From contig NC_090441.1 in NCBI RefSeq assembly GCF_031143425.1, forward strand, positions 226,110,928-226,174,927: DNA of 64,000 bases. The letters are read 5' to 3'. The DNA is from Pleurodeles waltl. Taxonomy: Eukaryota > Chordata > Amphibia > Caudata > Salamandridae. A program made the position numbers and the translations under genes. Shown here piece by piece: positions 34,190 through 45,475 of this stretch (the first letter of the stretch is position 1; every line of letters begins with the position of its first letter). The notes under the pieces were generated by a model. It searched no databases and was not told the origin of the DNA. It saw only the letters and a program-made list of their open reading frames with translations.

Positions 34190-37186
34190 TGTTGGAGGCT
34201 GGACTGGCTTGTAGTGAGTACCAAGGGGTACTTGCACCTTGCACCAGGCCCAGTTATCCCTTATTAGTGTATAGGGTGTCTAGCAGCTTAGGCTGATAGA
34301 TAATGGTAGCTTAGCAGAGCAGCTTAGGCTGAACTAGGAGACGTGTGAAGCTACTACAGTACCACTTAGTGTCATATGCACAATATCATAAGAAAACACA
34401 ATACACAGTTATACTAAAAATAAAGGCACTTTATTTTTATGACAATATGCCAAAGTATCTTAGAGTGTACCCTCAGTGAGAGGATAGGAAATATACACAA
34501 GATATATATACACAATAGCAAAAATATGCAGTATAGTCTTAGAAGACAGTGCAAACAATGTATAGTTACAATAGGATGCAATGGGGAAACATAGGGATAG
34601 GGGCAACACAAACCATATACTCCAAAAGTGGAATGCGAACCACGAATGGACCCCAAACCTATGTGACCTTGTAGAGGGTCGCTGGGACTATTAGAAAATA
34701 GTGAGAGTTAGAAAAATAACCCTCCCCAAGACCCTGAAAAGTGAGTGCAAAGTGCACTAAAGTTCCCCTAAGGACAAAGAAGTCGTGTTAGAGGAATAAT
34801 GCAGGAAAGACACAAACCAGCAATGCAACAACTGTGGATTTCCAATCTAGGGTACCTGTGGAACAAGGGGACCAAGTCCAAAAGTCACAAGCAAGTCGGA
34901 GATGGGCAGATGCCCAGGAAATGCCAGCTGCGGGTGCAAAGAAGCTTCTACTGGACAGAAGAAGCTGAGGTTTCTGCAGGAACGAAAAGGGCTAGAGACT
35001 TCCCCTTTGGTGGACGGATCCCTCTCGCCGTGGAGAGTTGCGCAGAAGTGTTTTCCCGCCGAAAGAACGCCAACAAGCCTTGCTAGCTGCAAATCGTGCA
35101 GTTAGCGTTTATGGATGCTGCTGAGGCCCAGGAGGGACCAGGAGGTTGCAAATTGGACCAGCAGAGAGAAGGGACGTCGAGCAAGACAAGGAGCCCTCTC
35201 TAAAGCAGGTAGCACCCAGAGAAGTGCCAGAAACAGGCACTACGAGGATGCGTGAAATGGTGCTCGCCGAAGTTGCACAAAGGAGTCCCACGTCGCTGGA
35301 GACCAATTTAGAAAGTCGTGCAATGCAGGTTAGAGTGCCGTGGACCCAGGCTTGGCTGTGCACAAAGGATTTCCGCCGGAAGTGCACAGGGGCCGGAGTA
35401 GCTGCAAAAGTCGCGGTTCCCAGCAATGCAGCCCAGCGAGGTGAGGCAAGGACTTACCTCCACCAAACTTGGACTGAAGAGTCACTGGACTGTGGGGGTC
35501 ACTTGGACAGAGTCGTTGGATTCGAGGGACCTCGCTCGTTGTGCTGAGAGGAGACCCAAGGGACCGGTAATGTAGCTTTTTGGTGCCTGCGGTTGCAGGG
35601 GGAAGATTCCGTCGACCCACGGGAGATTTCTTCTGAGCTTCTGGTGCAGAGAGGAGGCAGACTACCCCCACAGCATGCACAAGCAGGAAAACAGTCGAGA
35701 AGGCGGCAGGATCAGCGTTACAGAGTTGCAGTAGTCGTCTTTGCTACTATGTTGCAAGTTTGCAGGCTTCCAGCGCGGTCAGCAGTCGATTCCTTATCAG
35801 AAGGTGAAGAGAGAGATGCAGAGGAACTCGGCTGAGCTCATGCATTCGTTATCTAAAGTTTCCCCAGAGACAGAGACCCTAAATAGCCAGAAAAGAGGGT
35901 TTGGCTACCTAGGAGAGAGGATAGGCTAGCAACACCTGAAGGAGCCTATCACAAGGAGTCTCTGACGTCACCTGGTGGCACTGGCCACTCAGAGCAGTCC
36001 AGTGTGCCAGCAGCACCTCTGTTTCCAAGATGGCAGAGGTCTGGAGCACACTGGAGGAGCTCTGGACACCTCCCAGGGGAGGTGCAGGTCAGGGGAGTGG
36101 TCACTCCCCTTTCCTTTGTCCAGTTTCGCGCCAGAGCAGGGCTAAGGGGTCCCCTGAACCGGTGTAGACTGGCTTATGCAGAATTGGGCACATCTGTGCC
36201 CAACAAAGCATTTCCAGAGGCTGGGGGAGGCTACTCCTCCCCTGCCTTCACACCATTTTCCAAAGGGGAGAGGGTGTCACACCCTCTCTCAGAGGAAGTT
36301 CTTTGTTCTGCCATCCTGGGCCAGGCCTGGCTGGACCCCAGGAGGGCAGATGCCTGTCTGAGGGGTTGGCAGCAGCAGCAGCTGCAGAGAAACCCCAGGA
36401 AGGGCAGTTTGGCAGTACCAGGGTCTGTGCTACAGACCACTGGGATCATGGGATTGTGCCAACTATGCCAGGATGGCATAGAGGGGGCAATTCCATGATC
36501 ATAGACATGTTACATGGCCATATTCGGAGTTACCATTGTGAAGCCACATATAGGTAGTGACCTATATGTAGTGCACGCGTGTAATGGTGTCCCCGCACTC
36601 ACAAAGTTCAGGGAATTGGCTCTGAACAATGTGGGGGCACCTTGGCTAGTGCCAGGGTGCCCTCACACTAAGTAACTTTGCACCTAACCTTTACCAGGTA
36701 AAGGTTAGACATATAGGTGACTTATAAGTTACTTAAGTGCAGTGTAAAATGGCTGTGAAATAACGTGGATGTTATTTCACTCAGGCTGCAGTGGCAGGCC
36801 TGTGTAAGAATTGTCAGAGCTCCCTATGGGTGGCAAAATAAATGCTGCAGCCCATAGGGATCTCCTGGAACCCCAATACCCTGGGTACCTCAGTACCATA
36901 TACAAGGGAATTATAAGGGTGTTCCAGTAAGCCAATGTAAATTGGAAAAAATGGTCACTAGCCTGTTAGTGACAATTTGGAAAGAAATGAGAGAGCATAA
37001 CCACTGAGGTTCTGATTAGCAGAGCCTCAGTGAGACAGTTAGTCACTACACAGGTAACACATTCAGGCACACTTATGAGCACTGGGGCCCTGGGTTACCA
37101 GGGTCCCAGTGACACATACAACTAAAACAACATATATACAGTGAAAAATGGGGGTAACATGCCAGGCAAGATGGTACTTTCCTACA
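34190..37186 (-). repeat. 3' LTR of the intact Gmr1-like element
   Basis: 2997 bp. The plus-strand start is tgttggaggctggactgg (one change from tgtagg) and the end is gatggtactttcctaca. About 3 kb is very long for a Gypsy LTR, and it has no protein-coding frame shared as protein between copies. Confidence 0.95.
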
Positions 37187-37202
37187 CAACCCCCCCCCAA
37201 AC
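37187..37202 (-). promoter_or_regulatory. Polypurine tract of the intact Gmr1-like element
   Basis: On the minus strand a run of nine G's (tttGGGGGGGGGttg) ends three bases before TGTAGG. The third copy has the equivalent GGGGGGTGG at 50096-50104. Confidence 0.7.
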
Positions 37203-37297
37203 GAAGGACAATAAGACTAGCCATGACCTGATGAGTCTTCATTGTCTAAGTGGAAATATCTGGAGAGTCCATCTGCATTGGAGTGGCTACTCCCAGG

Positions 37298-40200
37298 TCA
37301 ATGTTCCACTGTATAGTCCATTCCCTGTAGGGATATGGACCACCTCAACAATTTAGGATTTTCACCTTTCATTTGTTTTAGCCAAAGTAGAGGTTTGTGG
37401 TCTGTCTGAACAATGAAGTGAGTGCCAAACAGGTATGGCCTCAACTTCTTCAGTGCCCAGACCACAGCAAAGGCCTCCCTCTCAATGGCAGACCAACGCT
37501 TTTCTCTAGGGGTCAACCTCCTACTAATAAAAGCAACAGGTTGATCCTGGCCCTCAGAATTAAGTTGTGATAGGACTGCCCCTACTCCTAATTCAGATGC
37601 ATCAGTTTGGACATAGAATTTTTTAGAGTAAGAAGGGCTTTTCAAGACAGGTGCAGAGCACATGGCCTGCTTCAGCTCCTCAAAAGCTTTCTGACAGTTT
37701 GCTGTCCATAATACCTTTTTAGGCATTTTCTTGGATGTGAGGTCATTAAGAGGGGCTGCAATGGAGCCATAGTTCTTAATGAACCTCCTGTAATACCCAG
37801 TGAGGCCTAGGAAGGCTCTCACCTGAGTCTGAGTGGTAGGGGGAACCCAATCAATAATTGTTTGGATTTTCCCCTGAAGTGGTGCAATCTGTTCCCCACC
37901 AACAAGGTGTCCCAGATAAACCACCTTACCCTGCCCTATCTGGCACTTTGAAGCCTTGATAGTGAGGCCTGCCTTTTGCAGGGCCTCCAAAACTTTCCAT
38001 AGGTGGACCAGGTGATCATCCCAGCTGGAGCTAAAGACAGCTATATCGTCCAAATATGCTGCACTGAAAGCTTCCAGCCCTTGCAGGACTGTGTTCACCA
38101 ACCTCTGAAAAGTGGCAGGTGCATTTTTCAAACCAAAAGGCATTACAGTAAACTGGTAATGTCCTCCAATGGTTGAAAATGCAGTCTTAGGTTTAGCATC
38201 TTCTGCCAATTTGATCTGCCAATACCCTGCAGTCAAATCAAAAGTGCTTAGATACTTGGCAGATGCCAGTGTATCTATGAGCTCATCTGCCCTGGGTATA
38301 GGGTGAGCATCAGTTTTGGTTACCAAGTTGAGACCTCTATAGTCTACACAAAACCGCATTTCCTTCTTTCCATCTTTGGAATGGGGTTTTGGTACCAGTA
38401 CCACAGGAGAAGCCCATGGACTGTCAGAGTGCTCAACCACTCCTAGTTCTAACATTTTCTGGACCTCTTGCTTTATGCAGTCCCTGACATGGTCAGGCTG
38501 CCTATAGATCTTACTTTTGACAGGTAAACTGTCTCCATTATCTATAGTGTGCTCACACCAAGAAGTGGTACCTGGCACAGTAGAGAAGAGTTCAGAGAAT
38601 TGATCTAGGAGATTTATGCAATTATCTTTCTGCTCAGCAGTAAGACAATCAGCCAAAACTACACCTTCCACAAGAGCATCTTGTTCTGTGGAAGAGAAGA
38701 GATCAGGTAGAGGATCACTGTCTTCTTCCTGTCCCTCATCAGTTGCCATGAGCAGGGTGAGATCAGCCCTGTCATAGTAGGGTTTCAGGCGGTTGACATG
38801 GAGCACCCTAAGGGGACTCCTGGCAGTGCCTAAGTCAACTAAATAGGTGACTTCTCCCTTCTTTTCAACAATTGTGTGGGGTCCACTCCATTTATCTTGG
38901 AGTGCTCTTGGGGCCACAGGCTCCAAGACCCACACTTTCTGCCCTGGTTGGTACTGAACCAAAACAGCCTTCTGATCATGCCATTGCTTCTGGAGCTCTT
39001 GGCGGGCCTGAAGGTTTTTACTGGCCTTTTTCATGTACTCAGCCATCCTTGATCTGAGGCCAAGTACATAATCCACAATATCCTGCTTAGGAGCTTTTAA
39101 AGGTTGTTTCCAACCCTCCTTTACAAGTGTGAGTGGACCCCTAACAGGGTGTCCAAAAAGAAGTTCAAAGGGGCTGAAGCCCACTCCTTTCTGGGGTACC
39201 TCCCTGTAGGCAAAAAGGAGGCATGGTAGAAGGATATCCCATCTCCTGCGGAGTTTTTCAGGGAGACCCATAATCATGCCTTTGAGAGTTTTATTAAATC
39301 TCTCCACCAGTCCATTTGTTTGTGGATGATAGGGTGTTGTGAACTTGTACGTTACACCACACTCCTTCCACATGGCCTTTAAGTATGCAGACATGAAATT
39401 GCTTCCCCTGTCTGATACTACTTCCTTTGGGAAGCCCACCCTGGAAAATATTCTCAGGAGGGCCTTTGCCACTGCAGGTGCTTTAGTGGTCCTTAAAGGA
39501 ATAGCTTCAGGATATCTTGTGGCATGTTCCAATACCACCAAGATAAATCTATTGCCTGAAGCAGTAGGAGGGTCAAGGGGGCCAACTATGTCAACCCCTA
39601 CCCTTTCAAAGGGAACCCCAACCACAGGCAGTGGAATAAGGGGTGCCTTTGGGGTGCCACCTGTCTTGCCACTGGCTTGACAGGTTTCACAGGACTTACA
39701 AAATTCCTTTGTGTCCTCAGACATCCTAGGCCAATGAAACAATGGAACCAATCTGTCCCAAGTTTTCATTTGACCTAGATGCCCAGCTAGGTGAATGTCA
39801 TGTGCCAGTGTTAGGAGGAACTTTCTGTACTCCTGAGGAATCACTAATCTCCTGGCAGCTCCAGGTTTAGGGTCCCTATGCTCAGTGTACAAGAGGTTGT
39901 CCTCCCAGTAAACTCTGTGAGAGTCACTGACATCCCCATTAGCCTGTTTGACAGCTTGCTGTCTGAGACCCTCTAATGTGGGACAGGTTTGTTGTGCCAC
40001 ACTCAGCTCCTCTCTGGCAGGCCCCCCTTCACCCAAAAGCTCAGCAGTGTCTGCTTCCAGCTCCTCTGGTGTAGGTTCTGCACAGGGAGGGAATTCTTCT
40101 TCCTCAGAAGTAGAATCCACTGTAGAGGGAGGGATAGTAGGAAGTGGTTTGCTTCTACTAGCCCTAGCTTTAGGGAGCACTTGGTCCATTGTTCCAGGAT

Positions 40201-42214
40201 CCAAGCTTCCCTGTCCTTTTTGCTTTTTGGCCTGAGCCCTTATCAAAGCAAAAATATGCCCTGGGATGCCCAGCATTGCTGCATGGGCCTCCAACTCCAC
40301 ATCTGACCAAGCTGATGTCTCCAAATCATTCCATAATAGACAGTCTACAGGTAAATCTGAAGCTACCACAACTTTCTTTGGACCAGTAACCCCCCCCCAG
40401 TTGAGATTAACAACAGCCATGGGGTGGCTAAGTGTGTTGTTGTGAGCATCAGTTACTTGGTACTGGTGACCAAGTAGGTGTTGTTCAGGGTGGACCAGTT
40501 TCTCTATGACCATAGTCACACTGGCTCCAGTGTCCCTGTAGGCCTGAACCTCAACACCATTTATTAGGGGTAGCTGCTTGTACTTATCCATATTAAGGGG
40601 ACAAACAACTAAGGTGGCTAAATCAATAGCCCCCTCAGAGACTAACACAGCCTCTGTGGCCTCCCTAACAAGGCCAACCCCAACTAAGTTACCAATAGTG
40701 AGCCCAGCTACTCCCTTGGATTGGCTATTAGTAGGTTTGCTCCCACCACCACTGCTATTAGTAGGGACACTAGGTGTAGCAGTAGGGGTTGTAGTGGTAG
40801 GAGGCTTGGTGCCTTTCTTTGGACAACTGGGATCTGTTGTCCAATGGCCTTTTATTTTACATAAATAGCACCATGGTTTCATTTCCTTGTTCTGATTAAA
40901 AGAGGATTTGGGCCCACCACCCCCACCAGAGTGTTTTTGTGGGCCTGATGAAGACTCATTTTTAGATTTGTCCCCACCTTTGTCAGAAGACTTACCATCC
41001 TTCTTTTTGTTGCCATCTTTGTCACCCCCTGTATGAACTTTTCTGTTCACCCTTGTTCTGACCCATTTGTCTGCCTTCTTTCCCAATTCTTGGGGAGAGG
41101 TCAGATCAGAGTCCACCAAGTACTGGTGCAACAAATCAGACACACAATTATTAAGAATATGCTCTCTCAGGATCAAGTTATACAGGCTGTCATAATCAGT
41201 AACTTTACTGCCATGTAACCACCCCTCCAAGGCCTTCACTGAATGGTCAATGAAATCAACCCAGTCTTGTGAAGACTCCTTTTTGGTCTCTCTGAACTTT
41301 ATCCTGTATTGTTCAGTGGTTAAGCCATAACCATCCAGGAGTGCATTCTTAAGAACTTGGAAATTATTAGCATCATTTTCTTTCACAGTAAGGAGCCTAT
41401 CCCTACCTTTTCCACTAAATGATAGCCATAGGATAGCAGCCCACTGCCTTTGAGGGACATCCTGTACAACACAGGCCCTCTCAAGTGCAGCAAACCACTT
41501 GTTAATGTCATCCCCCTCCTTGTAAGGGGGAACTATCTTGTGCAGATTCCTGGAATCACACTCTTTTGCAGGATGACTATGGGGAATACTGCTGCTGCCA
41601 CCATGGGTTTCTAAACCCAGTTTGTGTCTCTCCTTCTCTACTTCTAAAGTCTGTCTATCCAAATCCAGCTGTTGCTTCTTGAGCTTCAGTCTGGTTTGTT
41701 CCACTCTCAATCTATTGAGCTCCCTTTCTAACAATCTGTCATCAGGGTGGGTGGGAGGGACATGCTTTGAAACAGAAGTATGGTGAGAATGGACAGAAGG
41801 AGACCTGTCCCTTACAGAAGCCACCCTAACAGCTTGGCTAACAGAAACATCACTACCAGTATGGTGAGAATAAATGCTTTTGCTATGATGTGAGACAACA
41901 CTATTTATATGGTGTGGCTCATCATCATTGCCAACTATGCTAGACTGTCTAGTAATGGGCAGGCTAGGAAGTTTCTTTCCTGAATCTTTTCCTGGGGGAG
42001 TCCCTGGATCTGATTGAGAACCATTAGCTACTTTTTCAACAGATTGGGCACTTATGGCCTTATCCTGTACTCTAAGCATGTTAATTAACAGTTCTAAGGA
42101 AGGATTCTTCCCTACACTCAAACCTCTCTCTAAGCAGAGATTCCTTGCTCCTTTCCAGCTAAGGTGATCATATGCAAGTTTGGACAGATCAACATTTTGG
42201 CCTGTGCCAGACAT
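37298..42214 (-). CDS. Gmr1-like gag-pol polyprotein, integrase before RT, early stop in RNase H
   Basis: Starts at the ATG at 42214 (MSGTGQNVDLSK), shared with the copy at 62587. Rough residues: gag N-terminus 1-50; coiled coil 158-200; capsid-like part 220-390 from PPYKEGDDINKWFAALERA; zinc knuckle 449-464 (CYLCKIKGHW...C); protease DTGAS 561-565; integrase zinc site H805, H812, C842, C845; integrase core D875, D935, E971 (35 residues between the last two); GPY/F-like tail near 1110; RT with YLDD 1387-1390; RNase H with TDAS 1535-1540, IERE 1577-1580, TDHK 1604-1607. Gag and pol share one frame with no frameshift site. It stops after DYTVEH with TGA where the 46521 copy has AGA, so about 15 family residues including the ADGLSR aspartate are lost. 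RNase H is probably damaged. Confidence 0.93.
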   Translation of the reverse strand: MSGTGQNVDLSKLAYDHLSWKGARNLCLERGLSVGKNPSLELLINMLRVQDKAISAQSVEKVANGSQSDPGTPPGKDSGKKLPSLPITRQSSIVGNDDEPHHINSVVSHHSKSIYSHHTGSDVSVSQAVRVASVRDRSPSVHSHHTSVSKHVPPTHPDDRLLERELNRLRVEQTRLKLKKQQLDLDRQTLEVEKERHKLGLETHGGSSSIPHSHPAKECDSRNLHKIVPPYKEGDDINKWFAALERACVVQDVPQRQWAAILWLSFSGKGRDRLLTVKENDANNFQVLKNALLDGYGLTTEQYRIKFRETKKESSQDWVDFIDHSVKALEGWLHGSKVTDYDSLYNLILREHILNNCVSDLLHQYLVDSDLTSPQELGKKADKWVRTRVNRKVHTGGDKDGNKKKDGKSSDKGGDKSKNESSSGPQKHSGGGGGPKSSFNQNKEMKPWCYLCKIKGHWTTDPSCPKKGTKPPTTTTPTATPSVPTNSSGGGSKPTNSQSKGVAGLTIGNLVGVGLVREATEAVLVSEGAIDLATLVVCPLNMDKYKQLPLINGVEVQAYRDTGASVTMVIEKLVHPEQHLLGHQYQVTDAHNNTLSHPMAVVNLNWGGVTGPKKVVVASDLPVDCLLWNDLETSAWSDVELEAHAAMLGIPGHIFALIRAQAKKQKGQGSLDPGTMDQVLPKARASRSKPLPTIPPSTVDSTSEEEEFPPCAEPTPEELEADTAELLGEGGPAREELSVAQQTCPTLEGLRQQAVKQANGDVSDSHRVYWEDNLLYTEHRDPKPGAARRLVIPQEYRKFLLTLAHDIHLAGHLGQMKTWDRLVPLFHWPRMSEDTKEFCKSCETCQASGKTGGTPKAPLIPLPVVGVPFERVGVDIVGPLDPPTASGNRFILVVLEHATRYPEAIPLRTTKAPAVAKALLRIFSRVGFPKEVVSDRGSNFMSAYLKAMWKECGVTYKFTTPYHPQTNGLVERFNKTLKGMIMGLPEKLRRRWDILLPCLLFAYREVPQKGVGFSPFELLFGHPVRGPLTLVKEGWKQPLKAPKQDIVDYVLGLRSRMAEYMKKASKNLQARQELQKQWHDQKAVLVQYQPGQKVWVLEPVAPRALQDKWSGPHTIVEKKGEVTYLVDLGTARSPLRVLHVNRLKPYYDRADLTLLMATDEGQEEDSDPLPDLFSSTEQDALVEGVVLADCLTAEQKDNCINLLDQFSELFSTVPGTTSWCEHTIDNGDSLPVKSKIYRQPDHVRDCIKQEVQKMLELGVVEHSDSPWASPVVLVPKPHSKDGKKEMRFCVDYRGLNLVTKTDAHPIPRADELIDTLASAKYLSTFDLTAGYWQIKLAEDAKPKTAFSTIGGHYQFTVMPFGLKNAPATFQRLVNTVLQGLEAFSAAYLDDIAVFSSSWDDHLVHLWKVLEALQKAGLTIKASKCQIGQGKVVYLGHLVGGEQIAPLQGKIQTIIDWVPPTTQTQVRAFLGLTGYYRRFIKNYGSIAAPLNDLTSKKMPKKVLWTANCQKAFEELKQAMCSAPVLKSPSYSKKFYVQTDASELGVGAVLSQLNSEGQDQPVAFISRRLTPREKRWSAIEREAFAVVWALKKLRPYLFGTHFIVQTDHKPLLWLKQMKGENPKLLRWSISLQGMDYTVEH

Positions 42215-42461
42215 TTTTAGAGAGAGTTAAAGTGATAGTTAAAAGATTAAAAGTTTGTCAGAGCTTTTAGAAAGACAGAGAAAAAACTTTTTAAACTTTT
42301 TAGAACTTTTTAGAAAGTTAGAAGTACTTTTCAGCACTTAGAAAAGAGTGAAAAGAGGAAATGCAAAACTTTTTGGCTATGTGTATATACACTGACCTTG
42401 TTTTGTATATTTTTCTCTTATGAAAAGTACAATGACAAGAGTGGTAAGTAGTCTCAAAGCA

Positions 42462-42484
42462 CTTATCCCACCGCTGCACAACCA
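42462..42484 (-). promoter_or_regulatory. Primer-binding site, possibly tRNA-Leu
   Basis: Just inside the 5' LTR the minus strand reads TTGGTTGTGCAGCGGTGGGAT. The plus strand here (atcccaccgctgc then acaacca) resembles the 3' end of vertebrate tRNA-Leu as I remember it (ATCCCACCGCTGC then CACCA), with two extra bases near the CCA end. The older copy at 27515-27535 reads caccgctgcaccacca, one base from that pattern. The match is from memory, so the tRNA name is tentative. Confidence 0.5.
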
Positions 42485-42485
42485 A

Positions 42486-45475
42486 TGTAGGAGGCTGGAC
42501 TGGCTTGTAGTGAGTACCAAGGGATACTTGCACCTTGCACCAGGCCCAGTTATCCCTTATTAGTGTATAGGGTGTCTAGCAGCTTAGGCTGATAGATAAT
42601 GGTAGCTTAGCAGAGCAGCTTAGGCTGAACTAGGAGACGTGTGAAGCTACTACAGTACCACTTAGTGTCATATGCACAATATCATAAGAAAACACAATAC
42701 ACAGTTATACTAAAAATAAAGGTACTTTATTTTTATGACAATATGCCAAAGTATCTTAGAGTGTACCCTCAGTGAGAGGATAGGAAATATACACAAGATA
42801 TATATACACAATAGCAAAAATATGCAGTATAGTCTTAGAAGACAGTGCAAACAATGTATAGTTACAATAGGATGCAATGGGGAAACATAGGGATAGGGGC
42901 AACACAAACCATATACTCCAAAAGTGGAATGCGAACCACGAATGGACCCCAAACCTATGTGACCTTGTAGAGGGTCGCTGGGACTATTAGAAAATAGTGA
43001 GAGTTAGAAAAATAACCCTCCCCAAGACCCTGAAAAGTGAGTGCAAAGTGCACTAAAGTTCCCCTAAGGACAAAGAAGTCGTGTTAGAGGAATAATGCAG
43101 GAAAGACACAAACCAGCAATGCAACAACTGTGGATTTCCAATCTAGGGTACCTGTGGAACAAGGGGACCAAGTCCAAAAGTCACAAGCAAGTCGGAGATG
43201 GGCAGATGCCCAGGAAATGCCAGCTGCGGGTGCAAAGAAGCTTCTACTGGACAGAAGAAGCTGAGGTTTCTGCAGGAACAAAAAGGGCTAGAGACTTCTC
43301 CTTTGGTGGACGGATCCCTCTCGCCGTGCAGAGTCGTGCAGAAGTGTTTTCCCGCCGAAAGAACGCCAACAAGCCTTGCTAGCTGCAAATCGTGCGGTTA
43401 GCGTTTTTGGATGCTGCTGAGGCCCAGGAGGGACCAGGAGGTCGCAAATTGGACCAGCAGAGAGAGGGGACGTCGAGCAAGACAAGGAGCCCTCTCTGAA
43501 GCAGGTAGCATCCGGAGAAGTGCCAGAAACAGGCACTATGAGGATGCGTGAAATGGTGCTCGCCGAAGTTGCACAAAGGAGTCCCACGTCGCCGGAGACC
43601 AACTTAGAAAGTCGTGCAATTCAGGTTAGAGTGCTGTGGACCCAGGCTTGGATGTGCACAAAGGATTTCCGCCGGAAGTGCACAGGGGCCGGAGTAGCTG
43701 CAAAAGTCACGTTCCCAGCAATGCAGCCCAGCGAGGTGAGACAAGGACTTACCTCCACCAAACTTGGACTGAAGAGTCACTGGACTGTGGGGGTCACTTG
43801 GACAGAGTCGCTGGATTCGAGGGACCTCGCTCGTCGTGCTGAGAGGAGACCCAAGGGACCGGTAATGCAGCTTTTTGGTGCCTGCGGTTGCAGGGGGAAG
43901 ATTCCGTCGACCCACGGGAGATTTCTTCGGAGCTTCTGGTGCAGAGAGGAGGCAGACTACCCCCACAGCATGCACAAGCAGGAAAACAGTCGAGAAGGCG
44001 GCAGGATCAGCGTTACAGAGTTGCAGTAGTTGTCTTTGCTACTATGTTGCAGGTTTGCAGGCTTCCAGCGCGGTCAGCAGTCGATTCCTTATCAGAAGGT
44101 GAAGAGAGAGATGCAGAGGAACTCGGCTGAGCTCATGCATTCGTTATCTAAAGTTTCCCCAGAGACCCTAAATAGCCAGAAAAGAGGGTTTGGCTACCTA
44201 GGAGAGAGGATAGGCTAGCAACACCTGAAGGAGCCTATCACAAGGAGTCTCTGACGTCACCTGGTGGCACTGGCCACTCAGAGCAGTCCAGTGTGCCAGC
44301 AGCACCTCTGTTTCCAAGATGGCAGAGGTCTGGAGCACAGTGGAGGAGCTCTGGACACCTCCCAGGGGAGGTGCAGGTCAGGGGAGTGGTCTCTCCCCTT
44401 TCCTTTGTCCAGTTTCGCGCCAGAGCAGGGCTAAGGGGTCCCCTGAACCGGTGTAGACTGGCTTATGCAGAATTGGGCACATCTGTGCCCAACAAAGCAT
44501 TTCCAGAGGCTGGGGGAGGCTACTCCTCCCCTGCCTTCACACCATTTTCCAAAGGGGAGAGGGTGTCACACCCTCTCTCAGAGGAAGTTCTTTGTTCTGC
44601 CATCCTGGGCCAGGCCTGGCTGGACCCCAGGAGGGCAGATGCCTGTCTGAGGGGTTGGCAGCAGCAGCAGCTGCAGTGAAACCCCAGGAAGGGCAGTTTG
44701 GCAGTACCAGGGTCTGTGCTACAGACCACTGGGATCATGGGATTGTGCCAACTATGCCAGGATGGCATAGAGGGGGCAATTCCATGATCATAGACATGTT
44801 ACACGGCCATATTCGGAGTTACCATTGTGAAGCCACATATAGGTAGTGACCTATATGTAGTGCACGCGTGTAATGGTGTCCCCGCACTCACAAAGTTCAG
44901 GGAATTGGCTCTGAACAATGTGGGGGCACCTTGGCTAGTGCCAGGGTGCCCTCACACTAAGTAACTTTGCACCTAACCTTTACCAGGTAAAGGTTAGACA
45001 TATAGGTGACTTATAAGTTACTTAAGTGCAGTGTAAAATGGCTGTGAAATAACGTGGACGTTATTTCACTCAGGCTGCAGTGGCAGGCCTGTGTAAGAAT
45101 TGTCAGAGCTCCCTATGGGTGGCAAAAGAAATGCTGCAGCCCATAGGGATCTCCTGGAACCCCAATACCCTGGGTACCTCAGTACCATATACTAGGGAAT
45201 TATAAGGGTGTTCCAGTAAGCCAATGTAAATTGGAAAAAATGGTCACTAGCCTGTTAGTGACAATTTGGAAAGAAATGAAAGAGCATAACCACTGAGGTT
45301 CTGATTAGCAGAGCCTCAGTGAGACAGTTAGTCACTACACAGGTAACACATTCAGGCACACTTATGAGCACTGGGGCCCTGGGTTACCAGGGTCCCAGTG
45401 ACACATACAACTAAAACAACATATATACAGTGAAAAATGGGGGTAACATGCCAGGCAAGATGGTACTTTCCTACA
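42486..45475 (-). repeat. 5' LTR of the intact Gmr1-like element
   Basis: 2990 bp, plus-strand ends tgtaggaggctggactgg and gatggtactttcctaca. The transcript would start inside it and run toward 37187. Minus-strand AATAAA near 42715 sits about 230 bases from the U5 end. It holds the same hairpins as the other LTRs. Confidence 0.95.

Larger units (their letters stand above)
34190..45475 (-). mobile_element. Nearly intact Gmr1-like Ty3/Gypsy retrotransposon, TSD ATGCA
   Basis: An 11,286-bp element in minus orientation: LTRs of 2990 and 2997 bp, a 5299-bp internal region, and atgca at both flanks (34185-34189, 45476-45480). One frame of 1638 codons holds gag, protease, integrase, RT and RNase H in that order. 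Integrase before RT is the Ty1/copia order, known within Ty3/Gypsy from the Gmr1 group of deuterostomes. The LTRs differ by scattered substitutions and a 6-bp gap (agacag, near 44160), so insertion was fairly recent. It landed inside an older LTR of a related family. Confidence 0.95.

Noticed and set aside
42462..42484. A tRNA-Leu gene
   Set aside because: Only about 20 bases of the 3' end match; there is no cloverleaf. It is a primer-binding site.
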